DNA of 15,758 nucleotides from Holophaga sp. (GTDB lineage Bacteria; Acidobacteriota; Holophagae; Holophagales; Holophagaceae). Positions within the stretch are counted from its first letter, which is position 1. Every line of letters begins with the position of its first letter. Shown here one piece after another: positions 1-6,985 of the stretch. A program made the translations under genes and the position numbers. Location: the NCBI GenBank assembly GCA_031292735.1, contig JARLGP010000054.1:1-15758 (forward strand), written 5' to 3'. A model generated the notes under the pieces. It ran no database searches, was not told the origin of the DNA, and worked only from the letters and a program-made list of their open reading frames with translations.

Positions 1-125
1 GGACGCTGCGCGTCCTCCGCTGGCCCTACCTGCCAGCATTTCTGTGATTCGAGTCCCGTCACCCGCCCCAAAAGGAAGGCCCCGCAAGCGGGGCCATCTT
101 TGATCTGGGGCGGATGACGGGACTC
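1..125. repeat. Direct repeat copy A (125 bp, at window edge)
   Basis: These 125 bases are identical to 181-305, so the repeat has a period of 180 bp. Copy A starts at the window edge, so the array may continue to the left. Each copy holds, in order, a short hairpin (GGACGC-TGC-GCGTCC), the right arm of a longer palindrome, a plus-strand piece matching a tRNA 3' end, a GC-rich terminator-type hairpin, and a minus-strand piece of the tRNA-His 3' end. No coding potential is visible. Identity stops inside the T-loop of the tRNA sequence: copy B continues into an intact tRNA-His, while copy A continues into palindromic sequence. Confidence 0.9.
69..95 (-). terminator. Copy of the tRNA-His terminator hairpin
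   Basis: The stem GGCCCCGC/GCGGGGCC with a 2-nt loop (78-95) is followed on the minus strand by a T-rich tail. It is identical to the hairpin at 258-275. Here it follows only a tRNA 3'-end fragment, so it is probably a passenger of the repeat. Confidence 0.5.
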
Positions 126-250
126 CCCTCCGGGCCGCACGAAATGCTGGCACGGGCCTTCCGCTGCGCGGAACCGCTCCGGACGCTGCGCGTCCTCCGC
201 TGGCCCTACCTGCCAGCATTTCTGTGATTCGAGTCCCGTCACCCGCCCCA
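106..250. repeat. Palindromic element bounded by tRNA-3'-end inverted repeats
   Basis: The interval is bounded by a 20-base inverted repeat (106-125 against 231-250) that matches at 19 of 20 positions. Both arms resemble the T-loop-to-CCA end of tRNA-His, and the right arm differs by one base in the acceptor strand. Neither arm has a complete T-stem, so these are fragments, not genes. Between the arms lies a branched palindrome (141-222). The layout resembles a small non-autonomous element or a remnant of integration at a tRNA 3' end. No integrase, transposase or target-site duplication is visible, so its nature is unproven. Confidence 0.55.
141..222. repeat. Branched palindrome (outer stem with two inner hairpins)
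   Basis: A perfect 12-bp stem (141-152 with 211-222) is extended inward by a 5-bp stem (154-158 with 202-206). It encloses two 6-bp hairpins, 159-173 and 181-195, both with a TGC loop. The predicted fold is a four-way, cloverleaf-like junction, and it should form equally well from either strand. Such structure is typical of REP/BIME-like or MITE-like non-coding repeats. I do not recognise the family. Confidence 0.65.
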
Positions 251-305
251 AAAGGAAGGCCCCGCAAGCGGGGCCATCTTTGATCTGGGGCGGATGACGG
301 GACTC
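181..305. repeat. Direct repeat copy B (125 bp, runs into tRNA-His)
   Basis: This is the second identical copy of the 125-bp repeat. Its right 20 bases (286-305) are the true 3' end of the adjacent tRNA-His gene, from the T-loop through the encoded CCA. The repeat therefore includes a functional tRNA end in this copy and a detached remnant of the same end in copy A (106-125). Confidence 0.9.
249..275 (-). terminator. Rho-independent terminator of tRNA-His
   Basis: A perfect 8-bp GC stem (258-265 with 268-275) has a 2-nt AA loop on the plus strand. On the minus strand it is followed by TTCCTTTT. It begins about 10 nt beyond the CCA end of tRNA-His, which is the expected place for the tRNA terminator. 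Confidence 0.7.
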
Positions 306-363
306 GAACCCGCGACGTCTGGAATCACAATCCAGTGCTCTAACCAACTGAACTACATCCGCC
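286..363 (-). tRNA. tRNA-His (anticodon GTG)
   Basis: On the minus strand the sequence folds as a full cloverleaf. It has a 7-bp acceptor stem (GCGGATG/CATCCGC), a D-arm, an anticodon arm CTGGA-TTGTGAT-TCCAG with anticodon GTG, a 5-nt variable loop, and a T-arm with loop TTCGAGT. The CCA end is encoded. The base before the acceptor stem is G (363 on the plus strand is C), opposite C73. This is the extra G-1:C73 pair that identifies bacterial tRNA-His to HisRS. A TATTCT minus-10-like hexamer lies at 376-381, but no good -35 box is visible. The 3' 20 bases are repeated twice to the left, once direct and once inverted. Confidence 0.95.
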
Positions 364-510
364 GTTGGGTCCATCAGAATAGCCTGTCCCGGCCGGTTTG
401 GATAGCACGAAAGCTGGCCGGGACCAGCAACCCTCTGGGATTCCAGGATTCATGCCAACATATAGCAGCCAGTCACCCGCCCCGGCTTGGGCCCAGAACG
501 AGGGTTGAAA

Positions 511-2031
511 ATGCACCGCCAGGTGAAACAACTTATCCTTCTTTCAGTGTTTGCCTTGTTGTGCATGGGTGTCGGGATGGGGCTCAGCTACCGCTGGGTG
601 GCCCAGGCCCAGGAAGAGATGCCGGTGATGGCGGCCGGCAAGGGTCTGGAGGGGATGCCGCCCATCGCGGACGTGGCGGAGAAGCTGAACCCCACCGTGG
701 TCTCCATCGTCAACACCAGTTTCGTGAAGAACCGCTCCCGGGGGGAGAACGATTCCCCGTTCGGCGACGACTTCTACAACTGGTTCTTCGGCCCCCAGCG
801 GCCCAGCCCCAGGCGCCCCCAGGACGAAGAACAGCGGATCCAGGCCGGCGGCTCCGGGGTGATCATCTCCCCGGACGGCGAGATCCTCACCAACTACCAC
901 GTCATCGAGGCGCTCAAGGGCGGCCAGTCCTCCATCGAGGTGAAGATCTCCAGCGGCCGCACCTTCAAGGCCAGGGTGCTGGGCCGGGACAAGGAACTGG
1001 ACATCGCCCTCATCAAGATCGAGGCCAAGCACCTGCCCTACGCCAAGCTCGGCAACAGCGAGGCCATGCGGGTGGGCGAATGGGTGGTGGCCATCGGCAA
1101 CCCCCTGGGACTGGACCACACCGTCACCCAGGGCATCATCTCCGCCAAGGGCCGGCAGATTTCCGGCCCCGGCCTGGAATCGTTCCTGCAGACCGACGCG
1201 GCCATCAACCGCGGCAACTCCGGCGGGCCCCTGCTGAACCTCAGGGGCGAGGTCATCGGGATCAACACGGCGATCCGGCCCGACGGGCAGAACATCGGCT
1301 TCGCGGTGCCGGTGGACATGATCACCCGGGTGCTCCCGGACCTGCGCAGCGGCAGGGCGGTGAGCCGCGGCTACCTGGGGGTGGCCACCAAGGACCTGGA
1401 CAACGAGTTCCAGGACTCCCTGGGGATCCAGGAAGGGGCGGTGGTTTCCGAGGTGGTGCGCGGCGGCCCCGGCGACAAGGCCGGGATCAAGCGCCTGGAC
1501 GTGATCACCGGCGTGGACGGGTCCCAGATCAGCACCGGCGAGGACCTGGTGGGCGCCATCTCCAGCCGCCGGGCCGGGGACACGGTCAAGGTCACCGTGT
1601 TCCGGGAAGGCAAGACGATGGCGCTCAAGGCCACCCTGGGCGACCGGGAAAAGATGATGAAGGGACAGCAGGACGAGGATTCCGACCAGGAGGAGACGCC
1701 CCGGAACGCGCCCCAGAACGGCAAGGCCCTGAACCTGGAAAAGACCTACGGCTTCTCGGTGGAGGGCCTCTCCCCGGCGAACCGGCACCAGTACGGCATC
1801 AGCGCCGACTGGCGCGGCGTGGTGGTGACCTCGGTCGCCTCCCGCTCGGTGGCCCAGGACAAGGGGCTCCGGGCCGGGTTCGTCATCAGCGCGGTGGGCA
1901 CCCGGGACATCGACGGGCTGCAGGACTTCTACCAGGAGGTGAAAAAGGCCGGCGGCAAGCGGCCGATCCTGATCCTGGTGCGCACCCCCCGCAGCGACGC
2001 CCGGGCCACGCTGGCCATCCCGCCCCGCTGA
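511..2031 (+). CDS. Deg/HtrA-family periplasmic serine endoprotease (trypsin-like + two PDZ)
   Basis: This is a 506-residue DegP/DegQ-type protease. Such enzymes degrade or hold misfolded envelope proteins in the periplasm. An N-terminal hydrophobic stretch (about residues 5-23) acts as signal peptide or anchor. The chymotrypsin-fold catalytic triad is complete: His130 (NYHVIE), Asp164 (LDIALI) and Ser237 (GNSGGP). Two PDZ domains follow at roughly 287-370 and 414-500, joined by an acidic, Gln-rich linker near 390-410. The ATG at 511 is preferred because GAGGG lies 6 nt upstream and the signal peptide follows directly. An in-frame TTG at 487 would put polar residues before the signal. It is the first rightward gene after tRNA-His. 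The gap of about 147 nt should hold its promoter, though no strong -35/-10 pair is visible. DegP, DegQ or MucD cannot be told apart here. Confidence 0.95.
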   Translation: MHRQVKQLILLSVFALLCMGVGMGLSYRWVAQAQEEMPVMAAGKGLEGMPPIADVAEKLNPTVVSIVNTSFVKNRSRGENDSPFGDDFYNWFFGPQRPSPRRPQDEEQRIQAGGSGVIISPDGEILTNYHVIEALKGGQSSIEVKISSGRTFKARVLGRDKELDIALIKIEAKHLPYAKLGNSEAMRVGEWVVAIGNPLGLDHTVTQGIISAKGRQISGPGLESFLQTDAAINRGNSGGPLLNLRGEVIGINTAIRPDGQNIGFAVPVDMITRVLPDLRSGRAVSRGYLGVATKDLDNEFQDSLGIQEGAVVSEVVRGGPGDKAGIKRLDVITGVDGSQISTGEDLVGAISSRRAGDTVKVTVFREGKTMALKATLGDREKMMKGQQDEDSDQEETPRNAPQNGKALNLEKTYGFSVEGLSPANRHQYGISADWRGVVVTSVASRSVAQDKGLRAGFVISAVGTRDIDGLQDFYQEVKKAGGKRPILILVRTPRSDARATLAIPPR

Positions 2032-2062
2032 ATGGGCAGCTTTCCGCGCACCTTGTGGCCAG

Positions 2063-2087
2063 GATCCCCCGTGATTGGGGTATCTTT
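2063..2087 (+). terminator. Weak hairpin between protease and pseudo-receiver gene
   Basis: CCCC (2067-2070) pairs with GGGG (2077-2080) across a 6-nt loop. GAT/ATC pairs outside a single mismatch, and TTT follows. It could be a weak terminator or processing site that partly separates the protease from the downstream operon. The stem is short, so the call is tentative. Confidence 0.25.
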
Positions 2088-2111
2088 AAGATCCATCTGC
2101 AAGGACTGACC

Positions 2112-3428
2112 ATGGGCCATCGTCTCCTCGTTGTCGACAGCGACCGGAGATTTCTCCAGGACCACAAGGCCTCCCTGGAATCCGCGTTCGACGTGGATTA
2201 CCGGGAAGCGACCGAGGGTTCGCTCGCCCATCTGGAAGCTGGGGATTACGCGGCCGTCCTGCTTTGCGTGGAGACCTCCGAGAACAAGGGCTACTCCCTC
2301 TGCTCCGCCATCCGCCGGAGCCCGCTGCTGACCGAGCTCAAGGTGGCGCTCATCAGCGGCAAGGCCACCGCCGAGGAATACGCCCGCCACCAGAGCCTCA
2401 AGGGCAAAGCCGACCTGTACTTGAACAAGCCGATCCGCCCCAACCTGCTGGTGTCCGCCCTCTCCCCGCTGGTGCCGCTGAAGCCGGTGGATCCGGACAA
2501 CCCTCTGGGCGACCTGGGCTCCGATCTGGGCGACGAATGGCTGGAAAGCCTCAGGAGCGAGCTGGAGGTGGACACCGTCCCCCATGAGCCGCCCCCGCCT
2601 CCGCCCGCCCCGGTGCCGGTCTCCACCCTGCTGGGCTTCGGCCGGCCGCTGCTGCCGCTGGCGGCCCCGGCCGTGCCCAAGCCTCCGCCGGACGCCGGCC
2701 GGGTGGAACTGCTGGAGGCCCGGGTGCGGGACCTGGAGACCAAGCTGGTGGCCACCAGCGACGACCTCGACCGCAAGCAGCAGGAGCTGGACCAACTGGT
2801 CCGCGAGGGCGAGACCGTCCAGCGGCTGGTGGAGGAGAAGACCCTGCTGGCCATGGAGCTGGAAACCCGGCTGGCCGCCGCCGAGAGCGCCCTGGAACAG
2901 GCCGGCCGGAACCTGGAGGAACGGGACCAGCAGGAACAGGATGCCCAGGCCCAGCTCAGGGAGAAGACCCAGCTGACCATGGACCTGATGGAATCCAACC
3001 AGCTGCTCCAGGCCCAGCTGGCCGAGGCCCGGGAGGACGCCGAACGCCGGGCCCAGGCCCAGCAGGCCCTGCAGGCCCGCAACCAGGAGCTGGAGACCGA
3101 ACACGACGAGCACCTGGGCGCCCGGGAGCAGTTCGAGCAGAACCTGGCCGATCTGCGCAAACAGGTCACCGACCAGGAAGAGAACCACGAGCGGCAGCAG
3201 ATGGAACTGCTGGCGGCCATCGACGACCGGGAGGCCCGGCTGGGGCGCATGCAGGAGGCCCTGAACGGCCAGCGGGAACAGATCCAGCTCCTGGAGCAGG
3301 AAAAGGATGCAACCGCAGGACAGCTCCAGGTGCGCACCACCCGGTTGCAGGCCGTCATCGAAAGCCTCGCGGACCTGGACGGAAGAACCCGCCAGGCCCT
3401 GGAGTTCGCCAAGACCGAGATGAACTAG
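2112..3428 (+). CDS. FrzS/AglZ-like pseudo-receiver coiled-coil protein
   Basis: The 438-residue product starts with a receiver-fold domain (about 1-122), followed by a Pro-rich linker (157-193) and a long Glu/Gln/Arg-rich coiled coil (about 196-438). The receiver keeps an acidic pocket (VDSD, 8-11), Ser82 and the conserved Lys106 (NKP). The phospho-acceptor position holds Cys52 (VLLCVE) instead of Asp, so classical phosphorylation is unlikely. The GYSLC and KADLYLNKP segments look like those of Myxococcus xanthus FrzS and AglZ, which join a non-phosphorylated receiver to a coiled coil and act in type IV pilus or gliding motility at the cell pole. The ATG at 2112 has AAGGA 7 nt upstream. The next gene starts 2 nt after the stop, suggesting co-translation. 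A polarity or motility role is inferred from architecture. Confidence 0.8.
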   Translation: MGHRLLVVDSDRRFLQDHKASLESAFDVDYREATEGSLAHLEAGDYAAVLLCVETSENKGYSLCSAIRRSPLLTELKVALISGKATAEEYARHQSLKGKADLYLNKPIRPNLLVSALSPLVPLKPVDPDNPLGDLGSDLGDEWLESLRSELEVDTVPHEPPPPPPAPVPVSTLLGFGRPLLPLAAPAVPKPPPDAGRVELLEARVRDLETKLVATSDDLDRKQQELDQLVREGETVQRLVEEKTLLAMELETRLAAAESALEQAGRNLEERDQQEQDAQAQLREKTQLTMDLMESNQLLQAQLAEAREDAERRAQAQQALQARNQELETEHDEHLGAREQFEQNLADLRKQVTDQEENHERQQMELLAAIDDREARLGRMQEALNGQREQIQLLEQEKDATAGQLQVRTTRLQAVIESLADLDGRTRQALEFAKTEMN

Positions 3429-3429
3429 G

Positions 3430-4749
3430 ATGCATGTTGGCTCCCTCATCGCGACCCCCCTGCTGATTCTTTTGACCGGCTGCTTCGTCGCCTCCGAATT
3501 CGCCGCGGTGCGGGTGCGGTCCACCCAGCTGGAGGCCATCCTGGACAGCGATCCCCGGGCCGCCCAGGCCCTGGAGGTGCACCGCAACCTGAGCCAGCAC
3601 CTGTCCAGCATCCAGGTGGCCATCACCCTGCTGACCATCTCCCTGGGCGCCGCCGGGGAAAGCCTGTTCGTCCACGGGTTCCAGGTCTGGTTCGGGTTCC
3701 TGCCCTGGCCCAAGCTGGCCATCCTGCTGGGCACCGGACTGGGCCTGCTGGTCATCACCGTCCTGCAGGTGGTGCTGGCGGAGCTGCTGCCCCGGGGCGC
3801 GGCGATCCGTTCCGCGCTCACCGTGGCCCTGGTCACCGCCGGGCCGCTGCTGGTCTGGTCGCGGGCCATCGCCCCCATCACCTGGACCCTGATGTCCCTG
3901 ACCCGGCTCATGGAGCGGGTGGTGGGGATGGACCCGGAAGACCACACCACCGAGGAGCCGGCCCCCTCCCGGGACGAGTTCCGCCGCATGCTGGTGAAGA
4001 GCCAGGCCAGCGGCGAGCTGGAGGCCGACAACAAGGACCTGATCCAGAACGTATTTGATTTTTCCAAACGCACGGTCAAGGAGATCGCGGTGCCCCGCGC
4101 CCAGGTGGTGCACATCGACCTGCGCCGCAGCCTGCAGGAGAACCTCCAGCTGGCCCGCTCCTGCCCCCACACCCGCCTGCCCCTGGTGGACGGCGACCTG
4201 GACCACGTGGTGGGGGTGATCCACCTGAAGGAGCTGCTCTGGGCCCTCAACGACCAGGGCGACAAGCTGGATCTCCGGGCCTGCGCCCGGCCCGCCTTCC
4301 TGGTGCCGGAAATGCGGCTGATCCAGGATCTCCTGCTGGATTTCCAGAAGCAGAAGCAGCACCTGGCCATGGTGGTGAACGAGCACGGCGGGGTGGACGG
4401 CCTGGTGACCCTGGAGGACGTGCTGGAGGAGCTGGTGGGCGAGATCCAGGACGAGTTCGACCGGGAGGTGAAGAACCTGCACCGCACCCGGGGCGGGGCC
4501 TGGCTGGCCCAGGGCACGGTCACCCTGGAGCAGCTGGAGGCCACCCTGGGCCTGCACGTGGAAGTGGCGGCCGGTTCGGTCAGCCTGGGCGGGCTGTTCC
4601 AGGAGCGCCTGGGCCGGGTGCTCAAGGTGGGCGACGAACTGCGCATCGAGGGTTGGCGCATCCGGGTGCTGGAGATGGACGGCATGGCGCCCCGCAAGTT
4701 CCTGTTCAAGCCCGTTCCGCAGGGACCGCCGGTGGAAGGCGAGCCGTGA
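3430..4749 (+). CDS. CNNM/CorC (HlyC) family membrane protein, DUF21-CBS-CorC_HlyC
   Basis: The 439-residue protein has the standard three-part layout of the CNNM/CorC family. A DUF21 membrane domain has four hydrophobic segments (about 4-28, 58-83, 97-126 and 128-160) and includes SEF near the end of the first helix. A CBS pair (about 215-335) ends in the typical NEHGG-VDGLVTLEDVLEELVG block. A CorC_HlyC domain (about 345-430) closes the protein. Family members are implicated in Mg2+ or divalent cation efflux; the older name hemolysin is historical. The start lies 2 nt after the preceding stop. The TGA overlaps the GTG start of the next gene (GTGA, 4746-4749). It is clearly part of the 2112-6593 gene run. 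Confidence 0.93.
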   Translation: MHVGSLIATPLLILLTGCFVASEFAAVRVRSTQLEAILDSDPRAAQALEVHRNLSQHLSSIQVAITLLTISLGAAGESLFVHGFQVWFGFLPWPKLAILLGTGLGLLVITVLQVVLAELLPRGAAIRSALTVALVTAGPLLVWSRAIAPITWTLMSLTRLMERVVGMDPEDHTTEEPAPSRDEFRRMLVKSQASGELEADNKDLIQNVFDFSKRTVKEIAVPRAQVVHIDLRRSLQENLQLARSCPHTRLPLVDGDLDHVVGVIHLKELLWALNDQGDKLDLRACARPAFLVPEMRLIQDLLLDFQKQKQHLAMVVNEHGGVDGLVTLEDVLEELVGEIQDEFDREVKNLHRTRGGAWLAQGTVTLEQLEATLGLHVEVAAGSVSLGGLFQERLGRVLKVGDELRIEGWRIRVLEMDGMAPRKFLFKPVPQGPPVEGEP

Positions 4750-5582
4750 GCGGGGAGCTCGACGCCTTCATCCTCGCCGCCGGCCTGGGCACCCGCATGG
4801 GCCCCCTGTCCCGGCTGCTGCCCAAGCCGGCCTGGCCGCTGCGCGGCCGCCCCCTGCTGGGGTGGTGCGCAGACAGCCTGAAGCGGGCCGGGTTCCGCAG
4901 CATCGGCTGCAACGCCCACCATCACCCCGACCAGCTGGAAGCGGCCATGGCCGGCAGCGGGGTGGAGGTGTTCCGGGAGCCGGTGCTGCTGGGTTCGGCC
5001 GGCGGCCTGCGCCACGTGCTCGGCCGGGCCGCGGAGCCCCTGGCGGTATGGAACGGCGACATCCTGGCCGACGCGCCCTGGGCCGCCTTCCTGGAAGCCC
5101 ACCACCGGTTGCGGGCCGATCTGAGCTGGCTGCTGGTGCCCCACCCCGGCGGTCCCTGGAACCCGGTCTGGCTATCCCCCTCGGGCCGGATCCTGCCGCC
5201 CGGGGAGACCGGGGAGGGGCCCTACCACTTCTGGGGCGCCGCTCTCTGGGGCCCCAAGGCCCTGGCCCTGCTGGGCTCCGAAGGCCCGGTGGACGTCAAG
5301 GCGCAGATCCTGCCCAACCTGGAGCGGGCCATGGGGGTGGTGGTGGAGCCCTTCCCCTGCCTGGAGATCGGCACCCCGGACCAGCTCATCGAAGCCGCCC
5401 GGATCCTGGCCCCCGAGGCCGAAGGCCGGCTTCCCGGCTGTTATGTCCACCCCGGAGCCACCCCGGCGGGCCGGCTGGAGCACTGCGTGCTCGGCCCGGG
5501 GGCCCAGCCGCCCCCGTCGATTTCCGATGAAAATGCATTATGGTTCAACGAAGGCGGTTACCAAGTTCGCCTTGCGCTATAG
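4746..5582 (+). CDS. murU: Sugar-1-phosphate nucleotidyltransferase, MurU-like
   Basis: The 278-residue protein is an NTP_transferase. The N-terminal ILAAGLGTRM loop (9-18) and PKP (Lys27) bind the nucleotide and phosphate. SAGG (84-87) and NGD (103-105, metal/substrate Asp105) follow as in RmlA/MurU enzymes. The C-terminus carries a short beta-helix-like tail (CYVHPGA). MurU makes UDP-MurNAc from MurNAc-1-phosphate in the wall-recycling shortcut that bypasses MurA. The specific call rests on the AmgK-like kinase immediately downstream, the usual partner. Without it a mannose-1-phosphate guanylyltransferase-like enzyme would be an equal guess. The GTG start overlaps the preceding stop by 4 nt and has GGAAGG 6 nt upstream. 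The in-frame upstream extension is only overlap with the CNNM gene. Confidence 0.8.
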   Translation: MSGELDAFILAAGLGTRMGPLSRLLPKPAWPLRGRPLLGWCADSLKRAGFRSIGCNAHHHPDQLEAAMAGSGVEVFREPVLLGSAGGLRHVLGRAAEPLAVWNGDILADAPWAAFLEAHHRLRADLSWLLVPHPGGPWNPVWLSPSGRILPPGETGEGPYHFWGAALWGPKALALLGSEGPVDVKAQILPNLERAMGVVVEPFPCLEIGTPDQLIEAARILAPEAEGRLPGCYVHPGATPAGRLEHCVLGPGAQPPPSISDENALWFNEGGYQVRLAL

Positions 5583-5591
5583 ACTTAAGCC

Positions 5592-6593
5592 ATGGATCAC
5601 CGACTGCAGGTCGCCCTCAAACGCTGGGATTGCACCAACCCTCAGGCACTGAGCGGCGACGCGGGCATGCGCCAGTATTTCCGGGTGGACCACCCCCTGC
5701 TGGGCAGCGCCCTGGTGGTGCTCTACCCGCCCGCCGACCCGATTTCCGGGGACGACGCCTACTATGAGTACCGCGCCCTGCAGGCCTACCTGGACCCGGT
5801 GGTCCGGGTGGCCACCATCATCCAGTACGACGACGAGCTGCGCACCATGCTGCTGGAGGACCTGGGGCGCACCACCCTGGAAATGCGGCTCACCGCCCAT
5901 CCGGAGGAAGAGGTGCAGTGGGCCCAGGAAGCCGCCCAGCAGATGGCCACCTGGCTCGGCCTGCTCACCGAGGCGGCCCCGGCGCGCGCCTTCTTCATGC
6001 TGCGCCGGTTCGACCAGCCCAAGTTCCAGTTCGAATGGAACTACTGCAAGCAGAATTTTTTCGTGGACTTCCTGCAGAAGGACCCGCCGCTCTGGCTGGA
6101 CCGGATGATGGAGGAGATCCACGCCAGCCTGGATTCCCGCACCCACTTCCTGGTGCACCGGGATTTCCACGTGCGCAACCTGATGGTGCACGGCGACCGG
6201 CTGATCACCCTGGACTTCCAGGACGCGCGCAAGGGCGCCGCCACCTACGACCTGGCCTCGATCATGTTCGACGGCTACTGGGACTGGTCCGAGGAGGCCC
6301 GGGAAGTGCTGATCAACGGCGTCCGGGAGGAGCTCGGCTGGAGCGAGACCCTGCTCTGGGAAGAGCTCAACCTCAGCGCCATCCAGCGCAATTTCAAGGC
6401 GCTCGGCACCTTCGCGCACCAGGTGATCCACCAGAACAGGGCCCACTTCGCGCCGGCCATCCCGCGCACCCTGAGGCACCTCCTGGGCCACTTCCAGCGC
6501 ACCCGCCAGGGCGAGGCGGTGCTGGCGGTGGAGCACTGGCTGCGCCTGTCCGAGAAGCGCCTGCTCAAGACCGCCGGCGGCGACCAGGAATAG
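5592..6593 (+). CDS. amgK: Aminoglycoside phosphotransferase-fold kinase, AmgK-like (MurNAc/GlcNAc anomeric kinase)
   Basis: The 333-residue protein has the APH/choline-kinase fold. It shows an N-lobe with GDAGMRQYFRV and the LLEDLG hinge. The catalytic loop is HRDFHVRN (Asp191, Asn196), followed by metal-binding LDFQDAR (Asp208). The GDAS/GDAGxRxYxR start and the DFQDA motif are characteristic of AmgK, which phosphorylates the anomeric hydroxyl of MurNAc or GlcNAc to feed MurU. The gene begins 9 nt after the MurU-like gene and lacks a clear Shine-Dalgarno, so translation may be coupled. It ends 5 nt before the convergent sprT-like stop, leaving no room for a separate terminator. Substrate is inferred from family and context. 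Confidence 0.82.
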   Translation: MDHRLQVALKRWDCTNPQALSGDAGMRQYFRVDHPLLGSALVVLYPPADPISGDDAYYEYRALQAYLDPVVRVATIIQYDDELRTMLLEDLGRTTLEMRLTAHPEEEVQWAQEAAQQMATWLGLLTEAAPARAFFMLRRFDQPKFQFEWNYCKQNFFVDFLQKDPPLWLDRMMEEIHASLDSRTHFLVHRDFHVRNLMVHGDRLITLDFQDARKGAATYDLASIMFDGYWDWSEEAREVLINGVREELGWSETLLWEELNLSAIQRNFKALGTFAHQVIHQNRAHFAPAIPRTLRHLLGHFQRTRQGEAVLAVEHWLRLSEKRLLKTAGGDQE

Positions 6594-6598
6594 GGGCG

Positions 6599-6985
6599 CT
6601 ATTCCTCGTTTCCGATGCCGTGGGTGATGCTCTGGTGGTTGAAGGCGGACCGGGCCAGTTCCCGGAAGCGTTCGGTGTGGCCGAAATCCACGCCGTCCTT
6701 CCAGAGCTTGTAGTGGATCAGCTCGTGCTCCAGGATCCGCTGCAGCACCTCCTCGGGGTTCCGGCACAGGCAGCCCACCACCTGCACGGGCCAGTTCCAG
6801 TCCCGGCGCCGCAGCAGCGGGATGGACAGGCGGATTTCCGGCTGCCACACCTGGCGCCGGTCCTTTTCCACCACGAACAGGCCGGCGCAGCGGGTGAGCC
6901 GCGGCGACCACAGGATGGGACAGGGCGCAATCGCCCAGCCGGCCGCCTTGAGGATGGCTTCGGCCCGCTGGCGGAGCGTGATCAT
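6599..6985 (-). CDS. SprT-like zinc metallopeptidase
   Basis: The 128-residue protein has HELIH (His87, Glu88, His91), followed by KLW and a third likely zinc ligand His103 in GHTERF. This is the SprT/Spartan-type order HExxH...H. No C-terminal zinc ribbon is visible, and the protein is shorter than E. coli SprT. The ATG at 6985 overlaps the aspS stop (ATGA on the minus strand), so it is translated with aspS. A longer in-frame start at 7075 exists but would lie inside aspS. Related proteins are linked to proteolysis of DNA-bound proteins in eukaryotes, but bacterial members are poorly characterised, so substrate and role are unknown. Confidence 0.8.
   Translation of the reverse strand: MITLRQRAEAILKAAGWAIAPCPILWSPRLTRCAGLFVVEKDRRQVWQPEIRLSIPLLRRRDWNWPVQVVGCLCRNPEEVLQRILEHELIHYKLWKDGVDFGHTERFRELARSAFNHQSITHGIGNEE

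Noticed and set aside
48..70. Second tRNA gene on the plus strand (also 228-250)
   Set aside because: Only T-loop-to-CCA sequence is present. The 5' T-stem, anticodon arm and D-arm are missing.
294..2111. Long open frame running upstream of the pseudo-receiver gene, from the tRNA through the protease gene
   Set aside because: It is the +2 shadow of the protease gene with Gly/Arg/Pro-rich GC-frame composition. Only the part from 2112 has a real domain and a ribosome-binding site.
1929..5144. Very long antisense open frame opposite the pseudo-receiver and CNNM genes
   Set aside because: Composition is repetitive Gln/Gly/Arg or Ser/Arg typical of antisense frames in GC-rich genes. No domain is recognisable, and the opposite strand holds well-supported genes.
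5577..6911. Antisense frame across the AmgK-like gene, and a plus-strand frame (5918-7192) crossing into aspS
   Set aside because: Both are GC-frame shadows of genes with clear catalytic motifs on the other frame or strand.
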